This document shows positions 1 through 10,734 of a DNA stretch of 64,000 nucleotides, in pieces; the first letter of the stretch is position 1, and the number at the start of each line of letters is the position of its first letter. This stretch comes from Lepidodermella squamata (Eukaryota; Gastrotricha): the NCBI GenBank assembly GCA_047495785.1, contig JBLDXI010000019.1, positions 3,472,001 through 3,536,000 on the forward strand. The letters are read 5' to 3'. The notes under the pieces were generated by a model. The model was given only the letters and a program-made list of their open reading frames with translations. It did no database searches and was not told the DNA's origin. A program made the translations under genes and the position numbers.

Positions 1-438
1 GGAAAATCTCTGCGGCGGAGGCTCCGATGCAGAAAACTGTGAGGGTTGCTACAACCGGGTGCCAAATGGGGACTTCAACTTCCTTAACAGTTCCATTCTG
101 TAGCACGACCTTCTTCTTCCGTTTTTGTGATATGATGACTTCGATAGTGGATAACAACCGGTCTGTGAGAATGTTGATGCCATACAGTAAGTAGGCCAAG
201 GCGAGGAGGTAGATAATGGCTCGGTAGGCCCGGACGCCGGGTGATGTTTCGTAGGGCTGAGGCAGCCATGCTGGTAGCAACAGGCCGTGGCCACACCCGT
301 CGACGTGTGAGCCTTCGAGGGAACAACTTCCGAATTCGTGGTGACCACCGTGGTCGTCGTGGCTGGCTTCTACTTCGTGTTCGCTAGACGTGAGGCCAGA
401 TGATCCGTGGCCGGACTCGCCAGCCTCGAGGCCGTGGC
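1..438 (-). CDS. Na+/Ca2+ exchanger (SLC8/NCX family), partial exon
   Basis: The open minus-strand frame reads a His/Gly/Ser-rich acidic stretch, then CGHGLLLPAW, a hydrophobic helix (YRAIIYLLALAYLLYGI), DRLLSTIEVIISQKRKKK and finally LTVFCIGASAAEIF at the window edge. This order (extracellular Cys segment, first membrane helix, DRF/L..IEVI, then the alpha-1 repeat around G-A/S-S-A-x-E) is the signature of plasma-membrane Na+/Ca2+ exchangers, which expel Ca2+ in exchange for Na+. The usual alpha-repeat is ALGSSAPEI; here it is CIGASAAEI, so Pro is replaced by Ala. The exon runs off the left edge. Its 5' end is probably the acceptor ccgcctcag just right of 438; the frame stays open to about 504 but has no ATG, so the signal-peptide exon must lie further right and was not found. 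Family assignment is firm; ion selectivity (NCX versus other CaCA members) is not shown. Confidence 0.82.
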
Positions 439-3260
439 CTGAGGCGGGCAACAAGGGCTCAGATTCCGAACCCGTGATGGCTTCGATTCCAGTTTCGAAT
501 TAACATTGAAAAATAAACAACTAAGATTCGAATGATTCAGTAAAGAATATATAGGACAGAATTCAACATTCTCGCAGTGCAACAGCGCAGTGCAGGCCAA
601 TCCTGTATTCATGTCGCTACATCACCCAGTTTTTTGCGTTATTCAAGTATTCATGCAGCATTAATACATCTTCCATTCACTTAGCTTTCATGCATCTTCG
701 CCATCTTGAGAAATTGTGAACAGTGCAATCTGTGTCAATCAAAACTGGGTGATCAATATATTGTGAAAAAAATATGTTCATGCAGGGCTCAAAAAAAGGA
801 AGGTCCTGTGACCTAATACAATGGGCCTGGCATGTTAACCTTAATTTGTTCATGTATGTTATGAACTGGGCTGCTAAGCGCGAAGGGCCATATAAATAAA
901 TTGGTTTCTATTCCATTATTTGCATTAAGTGATTCGTTCGGTGGATGATATGCATATGAAGCAAGATGATCGTTGAAGTCGCATGCATTAGATTTTCCCT
1001 CGACGCTACTGCAAGGACGCGGATGAGGCGCCGGTGCAAAAATAAGTAAAATTCACCACTTCACTTCTGAGCCTCTTGAAAGTGACACAATTCTCAGTGG
1101 CGGGAGAGGAGAAAGCGTTTCTTAAAAGAGGTTAAAAAGATGTCAAGGACAAAATTAGGATAAAACTAGAACTAGAACTAGAGAATATATTTTTCTCCCG
1201 CAATATATTTCTCTATAAAAAATATAAATCAGCATCCGCAGACTTCTATCAAGATTTTTTCAAGACAGAAAACTGTTCGCGCGTAACCCCGTTATTTTGC
1301 TGACTTGTTAACTGAAATAATCACATGAAAAGAATGTTCACACAATGAGGTGGGATAAAAAATTGAAATCCTAGCGACAATGGGGCAAATATTTTATTTG
1401 AACAACCTATTTTTTTCCTGGGAACATTCAGTAAAAAGCCTAGTTGCTCACGAAAAACGAGGCGTAACAAAGTTAGTTGGCAGCACAAACAAACTGTAAT
1501 AGTGAAAGAATCGTGTGAAGAATGCCATTATCACCATGTACAGCTATAAAAGCTTTAGGAGTAAAATACGCATCACGTATGCCGCAAACTTGTAAATGAT
1601 CATGAAGATGATGAGTTGATTATGATCACGCGAGCAATAAAACCCGTGTATACTACATCATATAATGTTGAGGTCTTGCGGTAAAATTATCACCGAAGCG
1701 TAACGATTAGCACGGTCATTTGGGGCGAGACGTCTGGGGATTATTGGTCTAGCGTTAACGTGGCGGAAAATACTCGTTGTCGATGAGACTATGGTAGTAA
1801 GGTGCGATGCATTTTTTGCTTACGCATATCTCGGTATAATATTTTTTGTATTTCCGCAATATATACGCGTGCTTATAGCGGAGTGAGTGGTGTTGCGTGA
1901 GTACTGCATGATTTACATTATGCCATGATATGAATATATGTATATTTATGCTTAAAAGCCACATCATACTACTTATGTATTGTGCAATTCAGCCGCACAG
2001 GATTAATTTGTTACTCAATGCCGCGGATAGATAGATTGGTGGATGGGCCGGCTTCCAACAGCTGCCTCTACTTTGCCGGTTTAGTCTGCGATAAGCCGTG
2101 GGCATATTACGAAAAACGGGAATTTACACGCTGATGAACCAAAAAAGATAAGCGGAGCATGCCCTTGCTGTTGTTGCCATTTTTTCTTGCTTACAGTATT
2201 TTTTTAGCAACGTGCGGCGATCGATGACAGATCTTGTTGGTTTTTAATGCGGAACATACTGATCAATCTTATCAGAGTTTAACAGCACAATAAGGGATGC
2301 TTTCGTAATGTTCCAACTCAGCTTTACTTAACATGAAGTTTCAGAAAAAAACATGCTTTTTCGACCTGGGTATCAAGTGACTTTACTCGTAATCATGATC
2401 CCGGGCGAACTTCAAATTGAGCAATAGCTAAATATGGTCTTATCTGTGGCCAAACGGCTCAACCTAACTTTTTGATATTTGCACACCCGTATTAGTGGTT
2501 ACCAATTTGTGGAAAATGAAGCATATCATTAAGAAATTAAGTGCGAAAAATGGCATTTCGGGTAAACAAATTGAAGAATTTTTGAGATTTTGAACGATGT
2601 TGCCAGAGAACACGGCCTCAAATAACATTCGAGTGAAACTTGAGCGCGGGTGCTGTTTCGAATGTTCCGAAGTTGACGTTCTATAGCCTAGCGCTTTGCT
2701 AGCCCTAGGTATAAGTCATTGCCGAATAAGTATTGTTGGCTGCTTTTTGTCCTATACCTCTGCACCCTGTCCTACAATTATATATTTCTCTTTTATTCAA
2801 CTTGCTAAGCTGCCCTCTTCTGGGCGATATGGCTTCTAAATAAATAAATAAATAGGCCCCGCACGACCCGTATTCAAAAAATGCAAAAGAATAATGACAG
2901 CCGGTGAACTTGAAAGAAAAGTGATGGATCCAGCGCAAGCTTTTCACGCCATATCAAGCTCCCCCGAGACTGTCCTTCCAGCGTTTATCATCGAATAGTT
3001 TCAGTTATCAGATGAGAATGTTGGAAATTATTGAGTTGAAAGAAAGACTGGAAAATTGTCGGAAACAAGCCTGTCCTTGCTGAACCAGATCTCCGGACAA
3101 AAATTCAGCAGCGTATTTAAAAATTCAAGGGCGCGTGCTTAAATAATAGCGCGTGATCACGGCACCATATTTGGTCCAAATAAATTTGCGAAATATTCTC
3201 GCACTACGGTAAATTTCTTTATCTTTTCCTTCATCGACTTTTATTGCTCAGAAAAAGTTA
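439..3260. other. Intergenic or 5'-intron DNA, AT-rich
   Basis: No coding frame with codon-like composition was found on either strand. It should contain the upstream exon(s) and promoter of the exchanger gene to the left, unless these lie further away, and the promoter of the secreted Cys-rich gene to the right. The only recognisable piece is a possible retroposon end at 2700-2855. Confidence 0.6.
2700..2855 (+). mobile_element. Possible LINE 3' end with (TAAA)n tail
   Basis: The segment ends in GGGCGATATGGCTTC followed by about four and a half units of TAAA (2837-2854). Non-LTR retrotransposons of the CR1/Jockey type often end in a short tandem repeat instead of poly(A), and the non-coding sequence just before it has the look of such a 3' UTR. 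No reverse-transcriptase frame is attached, so this would be a heavily 5'-truncated copy. The left limit is arbitrary. Confidence 0.3.
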
Positions 3261-5695
3261 ATGAGTGCCACTTACTCGCTTGGATTTTTCACGATTTACC
3301 TTTGTGTGGTCGCAACACAGGGCCAATGGCTGCACTGCTTCTCACAATTTGATAATTCTTTCATCGGATGCCGCAATGCACATACTGGTTGCGAGCCACT
3401 TTTTGAATACCAGGTATTACAATGTTATCTATAGCGATGGCTGTTTGTATTTATGATATTTACAGGGTAATGCTGGCTTTCCCAACGTGACAAGCTGCAC
3501 ACAAGGGGTTAGAGTGTGAATCGCGACTCTTTCTACATGCTTTGACCTTAATTCATTCCAGATCGTGAAACTTTGCTACAATTATCTAACAACGATACCG
3601 AGATGTTCGGTTGGCGATGAAAATTGCAAATCAGGTGAAATCGAGGTGAGTTCGATTTTTAAGTCAATCATTCTATATTGTAAAGTTTGTTCGAGCTTGC
3701 TTTGTATAATTACTTACCTAGTATTTTTAATTGTTATTCAAGGTCAACGTTTTTCAACATCGCAAATTATTGCGACATAACCTGAAGGACTGCGACGATG
3801 CTATTCAATGTTTCTCGGTAAAAATATACTTAATTACAGCTACTGCAATATGCTCCTGCTATTTTTCAAGTCATCGAAATTCACACGTTGTTCGTCAACA
3901 CCGACTCGAGTCTTCACGTGTGTCCCTCATCCAGCTCCATGTCCCAAAAATTCGGTAATTGTTCTCTTTATTATCACCGATGTCTTAATGATTTGTGGTT
4001 TACGGCTTCAGACTGCTGGTTTGGTCTATCCAGGACTTCAGAAATGCTTGAATTACACGAGTGCGGCTTATTTATGAAACCATTCGACAGAACATTTTAT
4101 TTTTTCAGACCGAGTTCCGGTTGATGAAAGGCCCCACATCCGCTGCTTCGACGCGGCATCTCGTAATTTCACAGCTTGCCGCCCCGAAAGTTCGAAATGT
4201 TTTCCAAATAATGAAACATCGCAGTACTCAACCGGAGTCTACATCAACAAGGAGACATGCCAACGTTGGGTAAGTCAGCTGCAATTTCGATAAACAAATT
4301 AGCTGCAAGGCGCTTTTTTGTTACCAGAAAGCGGTACAATGCTTATCACCATTATCTGGGAAAAGATGCTTCAACTTTTGCTGCCGTGGCTTTCGACAGG
4401 TATGGTTATTCAAAATAATATCGGTATTTGTCGTACTTAAATTTTGAACATTTCTAGTTGAAAATATTTGACGCTGCGAGCGATTTCGCGACTAACTATG
4501 CCAATTGTCAATATTATGATGAACCGGCACCGGTAAAGTGAATTTTTGTAAATTGTTTCGTTTTGCTAAATAGGCTTCATTTTTCAGCTGAAATGTCAGA
4601 ATAACGCGACCTACGACGCGGTGAATAAAACATGCATATGCCCACCTGGCTTCCAGGGCCGGCTCTGCGATGAAGGTAACTACTCGACTTTTCAATCAGT
4701 GCAAACCTTTTTTTAACGTCTACTTTATAGTGAAGACTTGCATACCGAAGTCTTGTTGTATTTACGGCGTATTCGACCAATCAATCTGTGACTGCCGTTG
4801 TCCCGCAACTCCACTTGCATGTGTTAGCGAGAACAATGAAGCAACTTCAGACCAATCCTGTGCCTGCAAGTGCCCGGATTTACCTTCTGACGTAGTCGCC
4901 GGATCTTCTTGTACAGAAGCTGTAACTAACGAACGACGGTGGGCCACATCAAATGGTTACTACAAGGCCGATCGAAACGGTTGTGTTGGGGTTTCTTATC
5001 CAGCTGAACTCACGCAATGTGAACCAGGGCTCATCTTCAACAACAATTCGTGTAAGTGTTCGTGTCCTGATCCGCCGAGTGACGCCACTTCGTCACGGTG
5101 CACCATAGCTGAGATCAACGAAACTCGCGTTGCGAGGTCTGATGGCAAGTCTTATTACGTGGTCGATCAGAGTGGATGTATTCTACCGTCAACTGGGCTC
5201 CAGTGTTTCAACTCGGCCAAGCCGAATGCGGTGTTCCAAACAGGCAGTTCTTGTTCATGCAACTGCGCTGCTGGGGCGATCGGCTATTTACCTCAAGATG
5301 CCGACCTGAACAAATCTTGCGGTGATAGTCGCAACATGAGATACGCTTCGAAATCAGACGGTGCCAAATTTTATGATAAGGCTGAATTCGAGCCTGGTTG
5401 CATCACGCCGCTTAATTGTTACCTTGATTACGGCCAGTCTTTCATAGCCGATGATACTTGTGGCTGCGGTGATATTCAGACTCTACCAGCGTCTATTCTT
5501 GCGTCTCTGCAATATGTTTGCGATGTTCAGAATCCCAGTAGCTTCGGGAATGCTTTCTCCATTGTGCGATATGCGGATCGTGAACAGGGTGCTACCTGGT
5601 TTTACGAGCGAGTTGATGGCTATCGATGGGTATATAAGACCTGTCCTGAGGCAAAAACGTTGAAGCTAGATTCAGGTGTATGCGCTTGCGTCTGA
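3261..5695 (+). CDS. Secreted Cys-rich repeat protein with EGF-like module (615 aa)
   Basis: Eleven exons join without a frame break: 3261-3413, 3466-3507, 3562-3645, 3743-3817, 3871-3954, 4012-4060, 4109-4269, 4328-4399, 4458-4532, 4588-4675 and 4731-5695 (1848 nt). The start is the ATG giving a clean signal peptide (SLGFFTIYLCVVATQG). Residues ~22-265 carry several units of spacing C-x8/9-C-x5/6-C followed by a distal Cys pair, spread over many small exons. Exon 10 is EGF-like (CQNN...CICPPGFQGRLC). The large last exon holds about three repeats of ~80-90 residues that begin C-x-C-x-C-P and run on with PSD, a Glu-Arg pair, SDG.YY and GC before the next CxCxC. I do not recognise this repeat. 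A polyadenylation signal AATAAA lies at 5799-5804. No membrane segment besides the signal peptide is visible. An extracellular-matrix or epithelial surface role is inference only. Confidence 0.83.
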
Positions 5696-5920
5696 GGATG
5701 ACTTTTTTACTGAACATTTTGATGGAAAGTTTCAGTTTGATGTGATATAGATCGCGTAGTTTTGATTGCCTTTGATTTAAAAAATTCGAACAGAGATGAA
5801 TAAAGTTTTAGCCGTGACTTCAGACTATGGACATTGGTCTTTCTTCTTGTGCTCTACATGTATTCTTACATGGGATTTTTGATCTGGGAAATTACACCAA
5901 CACACCATGATTCAAAGTGT

Positions 5921-6408
5921 TAGGGTAAACCGCCCTAATTCTGCATAAAAAATGTCGTCCGACTTTGACGCGTTCGTTCTCGGGCACCTTGAAGTATTTT
6001 GAAATTTCCTTTTAGGACTAGGTGGGTCAAACCCTCAATTACGTAACCCCAAAAGGAGAAATTCGGGCGACGCACTGTTTGGGCGCAGCAGCTGTCGCAC
6101 GCAAGTGAGCGCCGGTTATGCAGCATTAGGATCATTGTCGCAATTTTGCACAAAAATTTGAATTCTGGCCTAAATTGCATACTCGCTCAATTTTAGTATT
6201 TTTTTCTCGGGGTTCTCGTGGATAGGGTACAAGTTCATGCCGAAGACGTTGGTGAGATCAGTTTGCTTGTTTGTACGTAGATGTTGCGTAATTAAGGGTT
6301 TGACCCACCTACTCCTAAAAGGAAATTTCAAAATACCTCAAGGTGCCCGAGAACGAACGCGTCAAAGTCGGACGACATTTTTATGCAGAATTAGGGCGGT
6401 TTACCCTA
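5921..6408. mobile_element. MITE with ~125-bp terminal inverted repeats and TA duplication
   Basis: The left arm from 5923 (GGGTAAACCGCCCTAATTC...) is repeated in reverse complement up to 6406, and both ends are flanked by TA (5921-5922 and 6407-6408). The arms match over roughly 125 bases with few changes. There is no transposase inside. TA duplication and simple TIRs fit a non-autonomous Tc1/mariner-type element. It sits between two genes, not inside a coding exon. Confidence 0.85.
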
Positions 6409-6736
6409 TCGTCTTGAGACCGACCCCAATACCCGGGTCAATATTTTATTTTCGGCTGCCTTTTCCAGATTGCATACGAGTTTTCTCAAATCATCAAGAT
6501 ACAAACATACAGCTAAAATTCGCCCTGAAGTTACCTACTACAGCTCTCCACTTTGAAAATATGCTAAACAAAATCTTAACGATCCTTTGTTTACCAGCCT
6601 CATTATCGCAAGATCTAAGGTTTACTATTCACTATATTATAGCTATCGAGTACATGTTTGTTTATCTCCCACGCTTGGAAGCTTTTTCAAATATAAAGTT
6701 GCTACGCGTGCTAAATGTTAGGTTATTAAAGCGACC

Positions 6737-9092
6737 ATGATTAATTCTCTAAATTCATGCTTGCTTTTGACGTTTCTTTTCACTGTGCCATACTGTGCAC
6801 TTGCCTGCACGACACCGCTAACGTCGACTGGTAATCGAGTCAACCCAGACCTAGTCCGGCTCAGGACAACAGCCACTCCTGCCACTGCGTAAATTAAAAA
6901 CCTTTTCACAGGGTCACAGGGTGCGATCTTCGATCCGCGAGCTCCCAGGGATGGAAAATTTTTTTTTGCTGTTTTTGCCAAAATGACGAGTCATTCCGGC
7001 TAATAACCGAGCGAAGCGAGAAAATTGTGAAGATTTTCTACTGAAACACGCCCCAGAACCTTCCAAAATTAACAAAACAGTGGGATAAATTCTCATTTTG
7101 TTGTCTGGCCCGGCCGAGCTGGGGGGGATGATCCCCCCCATCCCCCCCTGAAAGTCGCACACTACAGGGTCAAATTTACCTAGTTTTCTTAACTGTTCAG
7201 GGCTACTACAACTGTAGTAACTGATGCAACAACTAGCACTGCAACTACCGTTTCGACGGTTTCTACGACAGTCACCACCACAGTAACAACAACTGTTACC
7301 ACGACAACAGGAACTATTCCGACCACCCCCACCACAGCAGCGCCTTGCACGAGTCTTTGTTACGTAAGGCGAAATTCACTGTAAAATATTGAACCTGGAG
7401 AACGATTTTTAGAATGGAATACGGCTGGTTGGTGGCGATGGGGCAACCTACGGCATAGTCGAAGTCCGGTATGACTCTACTTGGGGCACGATTTGCGACT
7501 CGGGTATAACAACAGCGAGCTACAAACTCTCGACAGCTCAAAGCCTATGTAGATTTCTCGGCATGTAGGTTTTCACGAACAGACATGGCAAGGAATGTGT
7601 TTAGCCTTAGGCCTTAGGGTTAGGATTGGGTTGAAATTTGACTTCGATGTTAGGATTAGGCCCGGGGGTTTTGCTAAAGCGCAACGCCTGGTGCTCGATT
7701 TTTTTCGGGATATTAGGATCATAGCTGGCCAGAGCAGTGATTAGCTCAATGTTTAGGTTGAAGGTTAATGTCTAGCTTTTGATAGGTCGATAGCTTTTTA
7801 GTACGTTTGGGCTAAGGTTCTAATATTCAAGGGTTTTAATAAGGAAATAATACATCCTCTTATTTGTTTCACTATAACAGGACAACAACTTGGGCTCAAT
7901 GGTTCAGTGTGGCTTCTGGACTAGCCCCAACTGCTCTCAACCAGTCGAACAGCTCCATCCTAATAGGAAGTCTATACTGCCTCGGAAGCGAGACTACTTT
8001 CACCCAATGCCCAAAAACAGCGATAGGGTCCAACACAAGGAATTGCACCGCCGCTAACAACATAGGCGTGATTTGCCCGACTACCGGCCCTGTCGCCGCA
8101 GCCCCGGATCAAGCTGTGACGCCAGATCCACCTGATCCGTTGTCTGGAGCTACTTGTGGGCAAAGCCAATACTACAACACGACTACAAACCCAAGTGCTA
8201 GCATTTTTGGAGGAGTTGCTGCATTGCCTGGACAGTATCCTTGGTTGGCCAGGCTTGTTATCAGCGTTCGATCTCAAACACGAAGGTGCAGCGGGACAAT
8301 AATCAGTTCCAGTCTTATACTAACGGCAGCGCATTGTATTGACGACCTTGCGATTACAAAGTGAGTTTGGTCGTCTGAAATTTGGAAATCGAAATATCAT
8401 GTGTTGCTTTTCTGCAGCATAACAGCTGTTTTAGGTGACTATGATTCTGCAATTACAACAGAGGGCAGCGAAGTGACTGTTTTGATTAAGAGCTGGGTGA
8501 TACATCCTTCTTATAATTCGACCACTCTTGATTACGATTTTGCGCTCCTTAGAATGGGAAGTATGTAGTTACGTCTCATTCCGAACAATATGTTATAATT
8601 TCCTCAATTTTAGGCACCCAAACTTTCACTAATTGGAATATTCAGAAAATATGTCTGCCAAGTTCATGTTCGAGTAGCTGCTACACGGTTGGGACGACGG
8701 CTTATATCGCAGGTTGGGGCGCCTCAAGTTTCGGCGGTGGGCTAGCAGCTACTCTTCAATCAGCCTATGTTCTCATCGCCAGTAGAGCTGTTTGCCAATC
8801 AGAGTTCTACCCCAAACTTATCACTAACCGGATGATGTGCGCTGGCTACCTAGGCGGAGGTAAAAATGCTTGCTTTTAAGTCCCAAATCTTTATTGAATT
8901 ATTCATTTCTGTGTTTCTCCAGGTGTTGATCGGTGTACGGGGGATGACGGAGGACCCCTGATGTCGAATGACGGGGGCACTTACAAAATTTGCGGCGTCA
9001 TTAGCTGGGGCTATGGCTGTGGGCTGCCGAATTACTACGGTGTTTATGCTAACATTTGCTCTGAATTGAACTGGATCAATAGCAATTTATAG
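6737..9092 (+). CDS. SRCR domain-trypsin-like serine protease homologue, catalytic Ser replaced by Asp
   Basis: Seven exons keep frame: 6737-6888, 7201-7363, 7413-7564, 7881-8360, 8418-8560, 8614-8859 and 8923-9092 (1506 nt, 501 aa). Order: signal peptide (CLLLTFLFTVPYCALA), a Thr/Val-rich mucin-like linker (exon 2), an SRCR domain (IRLVGGDGATYGIVEV...WGTICD, ending NIGVIC), a Pro/Asp linker, then a trypsin-fold domain beginning IFGGVAALPGQYPWLARL. The catalytic His (LTAAHC) and Asp (LDYDFALL) are present, but the Ser motif is GDDGGP where active enzymes have GDSGGP. Asp occupies the specificity-pocket position (DRCTGDD). The protein is thus predicted to be secreted but unable to hydrolyse peptides; such homologues usually act as cofactors, decoys or adhesion proteins. 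The first intron carries an interspersed repeat. Start chosen because it gives the only signal peptide in phase. Confidence 0.88.
6918..7164. repeat. Interspersed repeat copy 1 (in intron 1 of the SRCR-trypsin gene)
   Basis: This segment starts GGGTGCGATCTTCGATCC, contains the phrase CGAGCGAAGCGAGAAAA, and ends after a G-run/C-run hairpin (GGGGGGGATGATCCCCCCC). A diverged second copy lies at 20761-20985, in the same order of motifs. No ORF or inverted termini were seen, so the class is unknown; a SINE-like or MITE-derived repeat is possible. Confidence 0.7.
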
Positions 9093-9293
9093 GTGGAATT
9101 AAATCACGCGCAGATTATTGTTTTTCTTTATCGGGTTTTTCCAATAATTTCGGTATGAAATCATTTCGAGGTGCGTGATACAGCTGGCGTCTCTTACGCA
9201 TGGCATCTGGGCGGGAAATCGTAATGATTAGCTCATTTTACGAATTTGGTATCAAATTGTCGTTCGATTTTCTACTGATTGTTCTTCAGCATC

Positions 9294-10237
9294 ATGGCAA
9301 GTCAATGTGAGTCAACTTTTCAGGCAGGAAATTTGCTCCAACATGTACTTTTTCAGCAAATCTCGTATTCTGCTTTCTTTCCATTTTCGCCGTCAATTTA
9401 GCGAAAGCGCAGTGGGAGAAGGCTGTAATGGTTGTTCCAATGGCTACAGATCTCATCGATAAAAGGGGGGACACGAAAGACGTGTGTTCTACTTCCGGAA
9501 AATTTGTCGCTGCAACTGCAGAGAAACCAGGCTACACGGCTGACGAGGGAAACTCAATCGCTACCTGGAGTTATATCCCGATGTGCTCCGACTCAGCTAA
9601 AACAGGCTTTGAGGCCGGGTTCGGAGTAAGCCTTAATTTCTACGCGCTAAATGAAAAAAATGGCAAGGGCGACATTTTGACACTTCGGAATGATGCTAAA
9701 GTCGTCAAGCTTGACTACGAAACCATAATGGAAGGGGACAATGTTAAATCGGTTCAAGTCAACCTTCGCCTGTCGGGAGAAAACAACTATGTCTCACGAA
9801 CAATCAAAGGAAGCAATTGGAATTTTATCGCCGTTACCTATGCCAGCAAAACATTCAACTTATGGACACTGGAAAACACCGAGTACAAATCAAGCGCAAA
9901 GGGGGCTGATATAGGAAATTGGCAGACGTTCAGCCTCACGCTCGGAAAATCTCCCGATGTCACGGTTGGATGGAACAAGAACAGCCGCGTCAATTGCCTA
10001 GCCGCCTACAACAAAGCACTGACTGCTGACGAAGTTGGAAAAATCGCCAAAGAATGTGCAGATGTTACCAAGATTACTTTTGCCGAAAAGATTAAAGATT
10101 TTTCAAGGTTGAGGGATAATCTATGTGCTCCCGAGCCCGCCAAAGTTAACCCTCCAGAATGTAACGGGGCAGGTGCCACAGGAGCTTCCCTGCTACTGCC
10201 GACGTCAATGTTTTGGGTTTTTGTTAGATGTTTCTAA
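9294..10237 (+). CDS. Secreted concanavalin A/laminin-G-like protein, probably GPI-anchored (297 aa)
   Basis: A 13-nt first exon (9294-9306) joins exon 9357-10237 in frame and supplies MASQ, giving the signal peptide SNLVFCFLSIFAVNLAKA. The mature part reads like a single beta-sandwich of the laminin-G/concanavalin type: long alternating strands, WNFIAVTYASKTFNLW (the usual W..vavty....l.lw strand pair) and VNCLAAYNKALTADEVGKI, the standard ending of a LamG3-like domain. The C-terminus is a small spacer (CNGAGATGAS) followed by a hydrophobic tail with no charged end, which fits a GPI-attachment signal. The ligand is unknown. The laminin-G fold is shared with the large discoidin gene at 23.3-28.8 kb. 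Confidence 0.75.
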
Positions 10238-10734
10238 TCCCGTATACCTACCTCCCTTTGATTGCTAATTGCTTGCCTTAATCTGTCCTAAAATGTCGAA
10301 AAATTTGAAACTTCTCTTAAAGCTGGCTTCTACGCTAATTCTATCAATCTGATCGGTTTCAAACATGTTTTGAAGGAATTTACCAATGCCCACGCTCGCT
10401 TATAGAGTTATCCAAAAGAATTGATAATACTGGTTAGAGTTCATAGCCTGTATTTGGCATATTTTTGAATGTTTGAATTACAAAGGCAGAATTGATGTGC
10501 AGTCTCAGCAGTTTTTATTAAATTTTCCTTCGCAATATCTTTCTTCATGTGAAGAACTGGATTCGAGACACTTCGGAACAATAACAACATCATATTTCAT
10601 CTCACATAGATTAAGGTTAGAATATCATTCAGTATAATACTTTGTCTTGTTGCAAAAAAATGAAATAAAACGTTTTGAAAATAATATCTTGAAATTGGAA
10701 GAGAGAACTGGAAATCCGGGAGATTTTCATTTTG
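10238..10734. other. Intergenic, no feature seen
   Basis: AT-rich spacer between two convergent genes; it must hold both 3' ends. No ORF, tandem repeat or inverted repeat was recognised. Confidence 0.5.

Noticed and set aside
1755-1967. 70-codon minus-strand ORF
   Set aside because: Low-complexity AT-rich translation without splice or signal features.
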